DNA of 64,000 bases, taken from positions 62,001 to 126,000 of the forward strand of contig JACYLQ010000033.1 of NCBI GenBank assembly GCA_015272395.1, given 5' to 3'. The first letter of the stretch is position 1; every line of letters begins with the position of its first letter. The translations under genes and the position numbers were made by a program. The notes beneath the pieces were generated by a model. The model worked only from the letters and a program-made list of their open reading frames with translations. It ran no database searches and had not been told where the DNA came from. Origin of the DNA: Calothrix sp. C42_A2020_038. Its GTDB lineage: Bacteria; Cyanobacteriota; Cyanobacteriia; Cyanobacteriales; Nostocaceae. Shown here piece by piece: positions 17,895 to 26,792 of the stretch.

Positions 17895-19655
17895 ATGGTA
17901 ATGGTTCGTAGATTGAGTTTGCATTTCTGTTTACTTACCCTAACATTGGGAAGTACTGTTTGGCACCCACTTGTTGTTACGCAAGATACACCGGAAGCAG
18001 AAAGTTCGCGCGTTGAACGCAAAGCTGTTCGTACTCAAAAGTATATGGTAGCAGCAGCTAATCCAATAGCGGCAGCAGTAGGTCGTGATATTTTACGCCG
18101 TGGTGGTAGTGCTATTGATGCTGCTGTTGCGGTACAAATGGTACTCGGTTTAGTTGAGCCACAGTCTTCTGGTATTGGTGGTGGAGCTTTTTTGGTTTAC
18201 TACGATGCTAAAACTAAAAGAGTTCGCACTTTTGATGGTCGGGAAACTGCACCGATAGCTGCTCGACCCAACCGTTTTCTGGGTCAAGATGGCAAACCTT
18301 TACCATTTAGTGATGCTGTTTTAGGGGGTAGGTCTGTAGGTGTACCTGGGGTAGTTAAGATGTTAGAGCAGGTACACAAACAATATGGAAAATTACCTTG
18401 GTCGCAACTGTTTCAACCTGCAATACAACGAGCGACAACTGGGTTTCTCATCTCACCTCGTTTGCACACTCTCCTAAGTCAAGAGAAATTTTTAGGTCGT
18501 TCGGAACCTGCAAAAAGTTACTTTTATCAACCAAACGGTATACCAAAACCTATTGGCGCCAAACTTATTAATCAACAATATGCTAACGTGTTGCAACAAA
18601 TTGCTCAAAGGGGTTCAGTCGCCTTTTATAAAGGTGAAATTGCTCAAGATATAGTTAACACAGTCAAAAAAGCTTCTGTACCAGGAGACTTAACAACTAC
18701 TGACCTTGCTCGTTATAACTCGGTGGAACGTCCACCTGTGTGTGGAACATACCGAGTTTACAAGGTTTGCAGTATGGGACCTCCTACTTCTGGTGGTATT
18801 ACAGTACTGCAAATTTTGGGAATGTTGCAGAAATTCAACCTTGCTTCGCTCAAACCAGACTCTGCACAAGCAGTCCACTTATTTGCGGAAGCTGGAAGAT
18901 TTGCTTATGCTGACCGGGGACTATATATAGCTGACCCTGATTTTATTAAAGTTCCTACAAAAGAATTAATCAACCCAAAGTATATAGCTACGCGCGCTGC
19001 TCTGATCAACCCTAACCGTGCATTCGTAGGAGAAGCTAAACCAGGTAATCCTTTATCCACACAAGCAATTCATTGGGGAGTTGATAATTCCCTAGAGCTA
19101 CCTTCCACTAGCCATTTTTCTATTGTTGATAGTCATGGCAATGCTGTATCAATGACTACTAGTATTGAAACTGCTTTTGGCGCCCGTTTGATGATGCGTG
19201 GTTTTTTACTAAACAACCAACTTACGGATTTTTCTTTTTCTCCAACAACAGCAGATGGTAAATTAATTGCTAATCGAGTACAATCCCGTAAGCGTCCCAG
19301 AAGTTCAATGGCGCCAACAATGGTATTTGACCGTAATGGTAAGTTAGTAATGGTCGTTGGTTCTGCTGGTGGGTCTTTAATTATTAATTATGTAGCCAAA
19401 GCAATTGTAGGGGTACTCGATTGGAAACTTGATGCTCAACAAGCTTTGTCATTGCCCAATTTTGGAAACCGTAATGGTGCGACTGAATTAGAAGCAAATA
19501 CAAATATAGTAAACCTGAAGCCGCAATTGGAAGCATTAGGACATACAGTAACAGTTCGAGAACAAACTAGTGGTTCTCACACTATTGTCATTACTAACGA
19601 AGGTTTAATTGGTGGTGTTGACCCTCGACGCGAAGGTAAAGCTATCGGAGATTAA
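17895..19655 (+). CDS. ggt: Gamma-glutamyltransferase
   Basis: The 586-residue precursor has a short N-terminal signal sequence (about residues 1-30) and the full Ntn-hydrolase fold. VEPQSSGIGGGAFLVYYD lies near residue 88. The autocleavage site is ELPS|TSHFSIVD, with Thr405 expected to become the N-terminal nucleophile of the small subunit; most family members have TTH here, this one TSH. The glycine-rich oxyanion segment is VVGSAGGSLIINY. It hydrolyses or transfers the gamma-glutamyl group of glutathione and similar compounds, probably in the periplasm. ATG 17895 is adopted; ATG 17901 is an equally good start. The gene is convergent with an Uma2 remnant and the Vat-like gene. Confidence 0.92.
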   Translation: MVMVRRLSLHFCLLTLTLGSTVWHPLVVTQDTPEAESSRVERKAVRTQKYMVAAANPIAAAVGRDILRRGGSAIDAAVAVQMVLGLVEPQSSGIGGGAFLVYYDAKTKRVRTFDGRETAPIAARPNRFLGQDGKPLPFSDAVLGGRSVGVPGVVKMLEQVHKQYGKLPWSQLFQPAIQRATTGFLISPRLHTLLSQEKFLGRSEPAKSYFYQPNGIPKPIGAKLINQQYANVLQQIAQRGSVAFYKGEIAQDIVNTVKKASVPGDLTTTDLARYNSVERPPVCGTYRVYKVCSMGPPTSGGITVLQILGMLQKFNLASLKPDSAQAVHLFAEAGRFAYADRGLYIADPDFIKVPTKELINPKYIATRAALINPNRAFVGEAKPGNPLSTQAIHWGVDNSLELPSTSHFSIVDSHGNAVSMTTSIETAFGARLMMRGFLLNNQLTDFSFSPTTADGKLIANRVQSRKRPRSSMAPTMVFDRNGKLVMVVGSAGGSLIINYVAKAIVGVLDWKLDAQQALSLPNFGNRNGATELEANTNIVNLKPQLEALGHTVTVREQTSGSHTIVITNEGLIGGVDPRREGKAIGD

Positions 19656-19661
19656 GCTTTA

Positions 19662-19769
19662 TCAAAGTTGATCAGGGTCTATACCAAGAGAGCGTAGATG
19701 CTGTGCAAGCTTTTCTGCACGCATTCGTTTTTGGTCTGCGCGCTGTTGTTGTAAAAGCGCAGTTTCATC
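19662..19769 (-). pseudogene. C-terminal remnant of an Uma2-family (DUF820) protein
   Basis: Read on the minus strand, 35 codons encode a Gln/Arg/Glu-rich helix ending EKLAQHLRSLGIDPDQL and a stop. This is the typical coiled tail of Uma2-family putative endonucleases, which are abundant in cyanobacteria. An in-frame stop at 19770-19772 precedes it, and the entire nuclease domain is missing. The fragment ends seven bases behind the ggt stop. Confidence 0.65.
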
Positions 19770-19798
19770 TTACATATGGCGTTTAAAACCTATTGGTA

Positions 19799-20431
19799 TT
19801 ATATACAAGCTTTCAACCCTTCAATATCGGCGCCAACAATTTTCTCTAAATTTCTTGTAATCTTTTCTATGCCCCAGTTCCACCAAGCAATATCTAGTAA
19901 AATTTTAATTGTTTCATCAGGGAACCGTTGCCGTAATATATTAGCTGGGTTTCCTCCTACAATAGCGTAAGGTGGTACATTTTTAGTTACAACTGACTTT
20001 GCTGCAACAATTGCTCCATCTCCAATCTTGACTCCAGGCATTATTACAGCTTCGTATCCAATCCATACATCATTACCAACTATAGTATCGCCTTTAAAAG
20101 GCGATTCATCTGATTGAGGCATTATACGTTCCCATCCGTTACCAAAAATTTGAAATGGATAGGTTGAAAACCCAGACATTTTATGATTGGCGCCGTTCAT
20201 AATAAACTTTACGCCTTTAGCTAAAGCGCAAAATTTTCCAATTACGAGCTTGTCACCAATAAAGGGAAAGTGGTATAGCACATTACGCTCAAAATTTTCC
20301 GAGTCTTCAGGGTCATCATAATAAGTATAGTCGCCAATAATTATATTTGGATTTGTAACAGTATTTTTGATAAAACAAACCTGTGGAAATCCTTGCATTG
20401 GATGCGTTACTTTTGGGTCAGGATATTGCAT
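19799..20431 (-). CDS. Vat-like xenobiotic (streptogramin A) O-acetyltransferase
   Basis: A 210-residue left-handed beta-helix acetyltransferase. The stretch YHFPFIGDKLVIGKFCALA and the loop FIMNGANHKMSGFSTYPF, with His83 at the position of the catalytic His of Vat enzymes, are diagnostic. The hexapeptide-repeat core follows (KGDTIVGNDVWIG, VIMPGVKIGDGAIVAAKSVV, YAIVGGNPANILRQRF). Characterised relatives acetylate streptogramin A or chloramphenicol using acetyl-CoA, but many chromosomal homologues have unknown acceptors. The gene is monocistronic on the minus strand, beside an Uma2 remnant. Antibiotic resistance is possible, not shown. Confidence 0.85.
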   Translation of the reverse strand: MQYPDPKVTHPMQGFPQVCFIKNTVTNPNIIIGDYTYYDDPEDSENFERNVLYHFPFIGDKLVIGKFCALAKGVKFIMNGANHKMSGFSTYPFQIFGNGWERIMPQSDESPFKGDTIVGNDVWIGYEAVIMPGVKIGDGAIVAAKSVVTKNVPPYAIVGGNPANILRQRFPDETIKILLDIAWWNWGIEKITRNLEKIVGADIEGLKACI

Positions 20432-20556
20432 AATATGACTTTTGTACTAATAAAATAAAAATTTTACTAATGGTATGACATAATTTTATTATTCGTAAGA
20501 CATAATATATTCAAATATTCAAAAAACCTATTATTGATTTATTGATTAGATTGCAT

Positions 20557-21096
20557 ATGTGTTCTCAACTTAACATCACTGTCATAGTCAGACCGGAGAC
20601 AAGCGCAGACTACGCAGCCATCGGTGAGCTTACTGAGCGAGCTTTTCGTGACCGTTGGTACAGCAGCAAGACTGAACATCACATTATCAATGCTTTGCGT
20701 CGAGTCGGTGCGCTCTCTGTATCGCTTGTCGCAGAGCAAAACTCCAAAGTTGTTGGACACATAGCGTTCTCACCTGCTAAATCAAGCGATGGTTCTGACG
20801 GTTGGTTCAGCCTTGGTCCAATCTCTGTAGAACCTGAACTACAAGGTAAAGGTATTGGCGAGCTTCTTGTCCGTACTGGATTGCAAATCATACAAGAGCA
20901 AGGAGCAAAAGGCTGTATTTTAGTTGGTGACATTGGCTACTATAAACGCTTCGGCTTTATCAATGTGCCCGAACTGGCGCCGGAAGCTGAGTTTGCAAGC
21001 TATTTTCATATTTTGCGATTCAACGAATCTACGCGACCAGAAAAAATAGAGTTTCACCCAGTTTTTCACGATACAGCCTTAATCAACGGCAATTAG
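20557..21096 (+). CDS. GNAT-family N-acetyltransferase (YhbS-like)
   Basis: About 179 residues starting at ATG 20557; an in-frame TTG at 20542 is less likely. The acetyl-CoA binding motif A is clear in GPISVEPELQGKGIGELLVR (Q-x-x-G-x-G). The strand GWFSLGPISV precedes it, and GCILVGDIGYYKRFGF follows, the YhbS-like G-Y-Y-x-R-F-G-F segment. These enzymes acetylate small molecules or protein amines; the substrate here is unknown. The gene is divergent from the Vat-like gene across about 125 bases and tail-to-tail with the AraC regulator gene. Confidence 0.85.
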   Translation: MCSQLNITVIVRPETSADYAAIGELTERAFRDRWYSSKTEHHIINALRRVGALSVSLVAEQNSKVVGHIAFSPAKSSDGSDGWFSLGPISVEPELQGKGIGELLVRTGLQIIQEQGAKGCILVGDIGYYKRFGFINVPELAPEAEFASYFHILRFNESTRPEKIEFHPVFHDTALINGN

Positions 21097-21182
21097 ATAT
21101 TTCTATCAAAGAATCATTTGTTGTTTATAATCAAATCGGTCATTACTATAAGGTTATATCATTGTTTACCATAGTAGCTAGC

Positions 21183-22097
21183 TTATTTTAATGCTCTATA
21201 GGCTTTCGGTGTCATACCTGCGAGTTGCCGAAACTGTTTGCTCAAGTGGCTGTGACTATTAAAACCACATAGAAAAGCAATTTCCATAATCGAGTGATTC
21301 GTTTGTTTCAATAATTGCTTCGCGCGTTCAACCCGTTGTCGAAGCAAATATTGATAGGGAGTTGTGCCAAGAGATTGTTTAAACAGATGGCTGAAATGGA
21401 ATTGACTGATACCCAATAGACCTGCTAAGTCAATAAGCTTGATATCTTTATGTAGATGTTCGTTAATATAATCTAAGATTTGTAATATTTGCCGTTCAGA
21501 TAATCCACCTTCAAAAATGGGAATCTGCGGTTTAGTTGTTGCGTATTGTCGAATTAAGTGTACAGCTAAAACATTTGCTAGCGAATCAATATAGAGCTTG
21601 TTGCCTAAATTGCTCTGTTGAAGTTCAGTTAGCAACATCATCCCAATTGCCTCAATATGTGGATCACGAATCCGAAATTTTGACTGGAACTCTAAGTTAT
21701 CTGGCTTAATTGCTAAAGCTTCAAGAGCGACAGTTTGAATAAACCCAGATGCAATCCGAATTTGTAAATAGTGATCTTCTCCATCCCAACGCGCGAAAAA
21801 AGGCACTTTGGCTGGTGTAATGGAAATGTCCCCTTTACCGTATAGTCCTGTATAGGTTTTATCACCATGAATTTGTATTAAGCGAACTGGACGAGGGGCA
21901 AGTGACAGACAAATTGTATGCTCCGAACTGTAGCTACAATTTCCTTCTCCAGCAGGATGTTGAAATTTTTCAACTACAATGCTCTCCCAAGCTTGCGATT
22001 CGCTTGACAAGCACGGTAAGCAGTTCCTAACAGGTGGGTGGGTAGCAGAATTTTTCATACAAGCAAACCCAATGCGTTCGATTTTTATTATATTCAC
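21183..22097 (-). CDS. AraC-family transcriptional regulator
   Basis: The 304-residue protein has an N-terminal ligand-sensing domain (about 1-195) and a C-terminal double helix-turn-helix domain (about 200-304). The DNA-binding region shows LIDLAGLLGISQFHFSHLFKQ for the first motif and SIMEIAFLCGFNSHSHLSKQF for the second, ending in GMTPKAYR. The N-terminal part has two Cys residues in CLPCLSSE but no obvious metal motif. It lies divergently next to the azoreductase gene, with about 150 bases between the two starts, and likely controls it; that is inferred from position. Confidence 0.88.
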   Translation of the reverse strand: MNIIKIERIGFACMKNSATHPPVRNCLPCLSSESQAWESIVVEKFQHPAGEGNCSYSSEHTICLSLAPRPVRLIQIHGDKTYTGLYGKGDISITPAKVPFFARWDGEDHYLQIRIASGFIQTVALEALAIKPDNLEFQSKFRIRDPHIEAIGMMLLTELQQSNLGNKLYIDSLANVLAVHLIRQYATTKPQIPIFEGGLSERQILQILDYINEHLHKDIKLIDLAGLLGISQFHFSHLFKQSLGTTPYQYLLRQRVERAKQLLKQTNHSIMEIAFLCGFNSHSHLSKQFRQLAGMTPKAYRALK

Positions 22098-22247
22098 TTG
22101 TGTGATTGCTTACCAAAAGTCTGAAGTTGGTACCAAGAATTTGATAGTTTCACAGGAATTAGATAGCACAGTTGTGAGTGGCTTCTGTAACCTGAAATTG
22201 TGACTAATTTATTGGCAAGTTTTAACTCAATAAGAAGGTTAACAATT

Positions 22248-22886
22248 ATGACACATTTATTACATATCGATGCTAGTCCGCGCGGTGAACGTTCACAATC
22301 TCGCCGTATGACCAGAGAGTTTATTGAAAAATGGAAGCAAGCTCATCCTAATGATACTGTTACTTATCGTGATATCGGGCGCCATCCCGTTCCTCATGTT
22401 GATGAAAATTGGATAGCTGCCGCATTTTCTTCGCCAGAACAACATACACCTGAACTACAAAAAGCCATTAGTATTAGTGATCAATTAGTAGATGAATTCT
22501 TAGCGGCTGATATTTATGTTATCGGTGTTCCTATGTATAATTTCAGCGTTCCCAGTACGTTTAAGGCTTATATTGATCAGATTGTTCGAGTCGGACGAAC
22601 TGTTGCATTTGAACCGAATGATTCTGCTAATGTTTTCAAGCCGTTAGTACTGGGTAAAAAAATGTTTATCGTTGAGGCACGAGGCGATTCTGGCTTCCAA
22701 ACTGGCGGGCGATATGAGAAGATGAATTATCATGACCCTTACCTTGTAACAGTTTTTGGGTTTATAGGCATCACTGATATTACCTTTATTCATGTTGAAA
22801 ACGAAGAGTATGGCGGACATAAGTTAGCAGATTCAGTCGCAAAAGCTCGTACTAAAATTATGCAGTTAATAGCAGCCTCTCTTTAA
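22248..22886 (+). CDS. azoR: FMN-dependent NADH-azoreductase (AzoR/AcpD family)
   Basis: This 212-residue flavodoxin-like enzyme starts at ATG 22248, preceded by AGAAGG; an upstream GTG at 22200 is not favoured. The N terminus MTHLLHIDASPRGERSQSR binds the FMN phosphate. VIGVPMYNFSVPSTFKAYID and the region DSGFQTGGRYEKMNYHDPYL are characteristic of AzoR. Homologues reduce quinones and azo compounds by two-electron transfer and help against thiol or quinone stress in the cytoplasm. The adjacent divergent AraC regulator is the probable controller. Confidence 0.92.
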   Translation: MTHLLHIDASPRGERSQSRRMTREFIEKWKQAHPNDTVTYRDIGRHPVPHVDENWIAAAFSSPEQHTPELQKAISISDQLVDEFLAADIYVIGVPMYNFSVPSTFKAYIDQIVRVGRTVAFEPNDSANVFKPLVLGKKMFIVEARGDSGFQTGGRYEKMNYHDPYLVTVFGFIGITDITFIHVENEEYGGHKLADSVAKARTKIMQLIAASL

Positions 22887-23111
22887 TAAAGGATTTTGTA
22901 GTATGTCATTACTGTAGCAGAATCTTTGTCCATATTGGCAAATCAAATCGTGACTGGTACAAGTTACGAGTAAAAATTAAACACAAAATGAGCAGGTTTT
23001 TGTTTAGAGTGAACAGTTTTTGAACTCCAAAGTGAGTATTCGCTTACGGCAAACTAATTCATAGTTGCTTAATCGCAACTGTTCATAGCTAACAAATTCA
23101 AGGAGTTCTGA

Positions 23112-24107
23112 ATGAAAACTCAAGCAAAAACCCCATTTCAGAGATTTGTAATGATTGCAGCTGGCGCTCTAGTAAGTTTAGCTAATCTTGCAAGTGTAAA
23201 TCCTTCCCTAGCTCAAGAAAAATCTTCTGTAATGAGGGGTTTAAATTTCATCGGTTTGATCCCCAATAACACATTAGTACGATTTGGCTCAAACAGTCGT
23301 TTTTCTAAGTCTATTCAAGTCAAAGGAATTGATGGAAATCTCCAAGGAATTGATTTTCGTCCTGCAAATGGTTTGCTTTATGGAGTCACAGACACCGATA
23401 ATGTTTACATCATTAATCCAGATAATGGTGAAGCAAAATTAGCAAGCAAGCTTTCGAGCAGTTTTGATGGAGGATTTCAATCAGGGTTTGACTTTAACCC
23501 AGTACCTGACCGTTTGCGAATTGTAGGTAGTAACGACCAAAACTTGCGTGCCAATGTAGATAACGGTGCTGTTAATGTTGACAAAGCTCTGAGTTATGGT
23601 TCCTCTGACCCCAATTCTGGTAAAGACCCAAACATAACTGCAATTGCATATACCAATTCTCGTGCAGGTGCAACATCAACTCAACTTTTTGGTATTGATT
23701 ATGACTTGGATGTATTAGTACTGCAAGACCCACCTAATGATGGAAATCTCAAGACTATCGGTTCGCTTGGGGTTAACTTCTCTCCAATTGGAGGATTTGA
23801 TATAGTTACAGATGCATCAGGTAATAATACTGCTTTTGCAGTTTCTTCTAATACTTTGTACATAATTGATTTATCTACAGGCGCCGCCAAGCAAGTAGGT
23901 AGATTGCCTGCAAGTAGTTTTATTGGATTTACGATTATGCCAACAATGAACGGTAGAGTAAAACCTTTAGAATCTCAACCAAATACAAATAGTTCAGATA
24001 TGATGCCTGCACAAGAGCCTATAGATACAAAAGAGACACCAGATACACCAGATATGATGGAGGCGCCACAACAACCAACAGAACAGCAAACTCAACCAAC
24101 AAATTAG
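23112..24107 (+). CDS. Secreted DUF4394 protein
   Basis: The 331-residue protein has a signal peptide (cleavage near SLAQE, residue 35) followed by a beta-propeller-like DUF4394 domain (about 45-280). Typical stretches are LQGIDFRPANGLLYGVT, GFDFNPVPDRLRIVGS and NITAIAYTNS. The C-terminal 50 residues are low-complexity Pro/Thr/Gln/Met-rich (PQQPTEQQTQPTN). The start is supported by AAGGAG just upstream. Function is unknown; surface or extracellular location is expected. Confidence 0.8.
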   Translation: MKTQAKTPFQRFVMIAAGALVSLANLASVNPSLAQEKSSVMRGLNFIGLIPNNTLVRFGSNSRFSKSIQVKGIDGNLQGIDFRPANGLLYGVTDTDNVYIINPDNGEAKLASKLSSSFDGGFQSGFDFNPVPDRLRIVGSNDQNLRANVDNGAVNVDKALSYGSSDPNSGKDPNITAIAYTNSRAGATSTQLFGIDYDLDVLVLQDPPNDGNLKTIGSLGVNFSPIGGFDIVTDASGNNTAFAVSSNTLYIIDLSTGAAKQVGRLPASSFIGFTIMPTMNGRVKPLESQPNTNSSDMMPAQEPIDTKETPDTPDMMEAPQQPTEQQTQPTN

Positions 24108-24176
24108 CTTTCATAGTGCATTGAGCTTTATCAAAGCGTATACTTCAAGCTACCTTGATAAAGAATATTGTGTTCT

Positions 24177-24211
24177 AAGATTCGCGATTTTTTGAAGAAG
24201 TCGCGAATCTT
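24177..24211. terminator. Bidirectional stem-loop between DUF4394 and RetSat-like genes
   Basis: AAGATTCGCGA (24177-24187) and TCGCGAATCTT (24201-24211) form a perfect 11-base-pair stem with a 13-base T/A-rich loop. It overlaps the stop codon of the minus-strand gene and lies 70 bases after the plus-strand gene, so it can serve both. Confidence 0.7.
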
Positions 24212-25844
24212 AAACTTTTGCTGCTGTTGCAAATACTTGTGGCAGTGAAATGCCATTAGGAAGATGGCTTACGGTTGTAATGCCTGCCAACATTGCAGGG
24301 ACAATGCCACCCATATACAAGTCTGCACCTGTTAGATAAAGCCCGGAAACAGGAGTTTCTGTTTTTGTCCAAGCAGCATTTTGAGGCGCCAACCGTTCTG
24401 GAATGGCAGGCAAACCATAAATTCCACCTTTGTTGTGTGCGGTGAAATGTTCGTTGGTTAGCGGAGTTGAAAGCTCATAATATGCCACCAGATTCGCAAA
24501 GCCCGGATAGTGATGTTCAATCTGCTGAATCAGCGTTACTGCAATGCGTTCCTTCAATTGCTGATAATCTTCATCTCGGTGCAGCCAGGGTTGATTTTTC
24601 CACTGATTGAATGTGTCGTAGTCTACCCAGGCAATTATTTCAGCAGTGTGTGCTGTTGCCTTCGGGTCTTTTAGTGACGGAAAAGATAAATAGCATTGTG
24701 GAGGTTGACCATCCCGTATCCACTGCTGGCGCCGTTCATAAGTAACATTGTGATCAATCGATTCATAAATCCAGTGATTTTCGCCTCGAAAACCAAGCTT
24801 CTCTGGAGTATCTGCTAAACCTAAATACAGTGTTACATTTGTAATTGATGAATGTTGCTGAACAAACTGCCGCAATGCCGAGCGAAATGGAATTGGGTAA
24901 TCTGCGCTAATCAACTTGAGATAAGTACTTGCGGCGCCTGCATTAGAAACAATCACTGGAGCATAATAAGTCTCTTCGCTCTGTGTTAACGCATTAACCT
25001 TGCGAACTTTCACCCCAACTGCTCGACCCTCTTCGATCAAAATCTGGGTTACTTCCCTGTTTAACAAAAATCGCCCACCCTTTTGTTCTACAATACTTCT
25101 CACACTCTGGGCAATTGTTCCGGCGCCTCCAACCGGATAATAAGCTCCATTCAAATAATGCTGTGCAATCGTAGCATGAACCGCGAACGGGCTTTTAGAA
25201 GGAGGCAAGCCATAGTCTCCCCATTGCGAAACTAGCAACGCTTTCAGTTGAGGGTTACTGAAATGATGATCAAGATAGTCCTGCGTCGTCAAATCTAATT
25301 TAATACCACTCCACAACTTGCCCAAATGTCCTATCAGCTTGAATAGCCAGTTGCCATTTATTCGTAAATTGTGCAGAAATAGAGCTGCTGACCCTTTTTG
25401 CAAATCTCGGAAATATTGCTCAATCGCTCGTTTTTCAAGAGGAAATTGACGTATCAGGTCGGACTGAAACCGTTTGGGTTCACCATACAAATCGAATGTC
25501 AAGTTTGGGTAAACGAATCGCTCAAATGGCTCTGGCATCTTATTCCACTGCACAGCTTTCTGTGTCACTAAGTCAAACAGTTGACGCATCGACGAACCTT
25601 CATTCATCTGACCAACATAGTGAATTCCTACATCCCAATGAAATTGCTGTCGCTTGAAATCATGAGTAAAGCCACCTGCTTTGAAATGGCGTTCCAACAC
25701 TAACACTCGTTTGCCCCTTAATTGTGTCATTAGACTGGCAACCGTGAGGGCGCCCATGCCCGAACCAATCAAAATCAAATCGTAGGCGCCCTCAACTTTA
25801 CTACTGTTACCGAAATCTTTTGTAGATTGAGCTTGCATAATCAT
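24210..25844 (-). CDS. FAD-dependent oxidoreductase, RetSat/CrtI-like (retinol saturase or carotenoid-modifying type)
   Basis: The protein of about 544 residues starts at ATG 25844 or 25838. The N-terminal dinucleotide motif is LILIGSGMGALTVAS, followed by VLVLERHFKAGGFTHDF. The central part contains GLPPSKSPFAVHA and YYPVGGAGTIAQSVRSIVEQKGG, the carotene-isomerase/RetSat-like region, and the C-terminal FAD motif is GLYLTGADLYMGGIVPAM. Relatives saturate retinol, isomerise carotenoids or desaturate phytoene; the best match by eye is all-trans-retinol 13,14-reductase. It is divergent from a TetR regulator with a palindromic operator between them. Both genes look richer in GC than neighbours. 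Confidence 0.8.
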   Translation of the reverse strand: MIMQAQSTKDFGNSSKVEGAYDLILIGSGMGALTVASLMTQLRGKRVLVLERHFKAGGFTHDFKRQQFHWDVGIHYVGQMNEGSSMRQLFDLVTQKAVQWNKMPEPFERFVYPNLTFDLYGEPKRFQSDLIRQFPLEKRAIEQYFRDLQKGSAALFLHNLRINGNWLFKLIGHLGKLWSGIKLDLTTQDYLDHHFSNPQLKALLVSQWGDYGLPPSKSPFAVHATIAQHYLNGAYYPVGGAGTIAQSVRSIVEQKGGRFLLNREVTQILIEEGRAVGVKVRKVNALTQSEETYYAPVIVSNAGAASTYLKLISADYPIPFRSALRQFVQQHSSITNVTLYLGLADTPEKLGFRGENHWIYESIDHNVTYERRQQWIRDGQPPQCYLSFPSLKDPKATAHTAEIIAWVDYDTFNQWKNQPWLHRDEDYQQLKERIAVTLIQQIEHHYPGFANLVAYYELSTPLTNEHFTAHNKGGIYGLPAIPERLAPQNAAWTKTETPVSGLYLTGADLYMGGIVPAMLAGITTVSHLPNGISLPQVFATAAKV

Positions 25845-25854
25845 CTTACCCAAT

Positions 25855-25902
25855 GTTTACACCGTTAACATTAGCATAAATCAGAATGTTGACAGTGTAA
25901 AC
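25855..25902. promoter_or_regulatory. Palindromic operator between RetSat-like and TetR genes
   Basis: The 18-base arms GTTTACACCGTTAACATT (25855-25872) and AATGTTGACAGTGTAAAC (25885-25902) are inverted with 16 of 18 positions matching and a 12-base spacer. The right arm contains TTGACA, which could be a -35 element of the regulator gene. Position and symmetry fit a TetR operator that controls both divergent genes. Confidence 0.7.
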
Positions 25903-25947
25903 AAAGTTAGTGCAAACTTTTATTAAGGGTTGAGAGCAAAGGGGAGT

Positions 25948-26574
25948 ATGGCTGAGAAAACCGCGTATCATCATGGAGACTTACGACAGGCGTTAATCGA
26001 TGGTGCGATCTCCCTGATTGCTGAACAGGGTGTGAGTAATCTGTCATTAAGGGAAATTGCGCGACGGGTGGGAGTGTCCCATGCGGCGCCTTATCGTCAT
26101 TTTCAGGACAAAGAGAGCTTGTTAGCAGCAGTGGCAGAAGAAGGATTTATTGGGCTAACTGAGGCAATGAACAGGGGGATTGAACAGGCGCCGGACGAGC
26201 CTCTAAAACGATTAGAAGCAACCGGAGTGGCATATGTGCAGTTTGCGGTTGCCCATCCATCTCACTACCGGGTGATGTTTGGTCGTTATCAGGAAGAGCA
26301 AGCACCTCATCCAGAACGGGCGCAGGCAGGATGGCAGGCGTTTCAGGTGCTATTTAATGTTATTGAAGCAGGGCAATCTGCTGGGGCTGTGCGATCAGGA
26401 GACACTATGCAACTGGGATGGGTTGCCTGGTCAACGGTGCATGGATTAGCAATGTTGCTGATTGATGCACGATTACCTGTTTCTCAAGCTCAGGATATTC
26501 AAGCATTATCAGAATTTGTTACTCGTACCTTGATTTCAGGATTGGCGAACTGTCGGGAAACCCGTCATTACTAG
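25948..26574 (+). CDS. TetR/AcrR-family repressor with WHG-type C-terminal domain
   Basis: A 208-residue regulator from ATG 25948, with AAAGGGGAG as the ribosome binding site; a TTG start at 25930 is less likely. The N-terminal helix-turn-helix is SLREIARRVGVSHAAPYRHF (about residues 35-55). The C-terminal ligand domain has the features seen in WHG-domain TetR proteins (HPSHYRVMFG and WVAWSTVHGLAMLLID). It should repress itself and the divergent oxidoreductase gene until a small, probably lipophilic, ligand binds. Its codon use and base composition look more GC-rich than surrounding genes, consistent with acquisition of the pair. Confidence 0.88.
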   Translation: MAEKTAYHHGDLRQALIDGAISLIAEQGVSNLSLREIARRVGVSHAAPYRHFQDKESLLAAVAEEGFIGLTEAMNRGIEQAPDEPLKRLEATGVAYVQFAVAHPSHYRVMFGRYQEEQAPHPERAQAGWQAFQVLFNVIEAGQSAGAVRSGDTMQLGWVAWSTVHGLAMLLIDARLPVSQAQDIQALSEFVTRTLISGLANCRETRHY

Positions 26575-26636
26575 CTGGCTCCCCTTATAAGGATGCCCAT
26601 TCCAGAAGAGTATTTTTGATTTTTTATTGAATCAAC

Positions 26637-26652
26637 AAGAAACCAGTTTCTT
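26637..26652. repeat. Short AAGAAAC palindrome
   Basis: AAGAAAC-CA-GTTTCTT is a perfect inverted repeat of 7-base arms. A similar but larger element, with AGAAACCCGGT arms, lies at 34322-34370. Such AGAAACC/GGTTTCT elements are common in cyanobacterial intergenic regions. Confidence 0.5.
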
Positions 26653-26707
26653 TAATTTTACTTCTCCCCTGAATTAAGCAGCAGGGCGTGTACACACAAG
26701 TTTTAAA

Positions 26708-26738
26708 GAGGCAGGGGAAGAATTTTTTCCTCTGCCTC
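26708..26738. terminator. Strong stem-loop downstream of the ABC exporter gene
   Basis: GAGGCAG (26708-26714) pairs with CTGCCTC (26732-26738), and the stem continues inward with GGAA/TTCC around a T-rich loop. It lies between the convergent TetR and ABC exporter genes and probably terminates one or both. Confidence 0.55.
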
Positions 26739-26792
26739 CCCGCTTCATGAAATGTGTTACACGGTAGCCTTATAAAGGGAGTAGTGGGGGGA

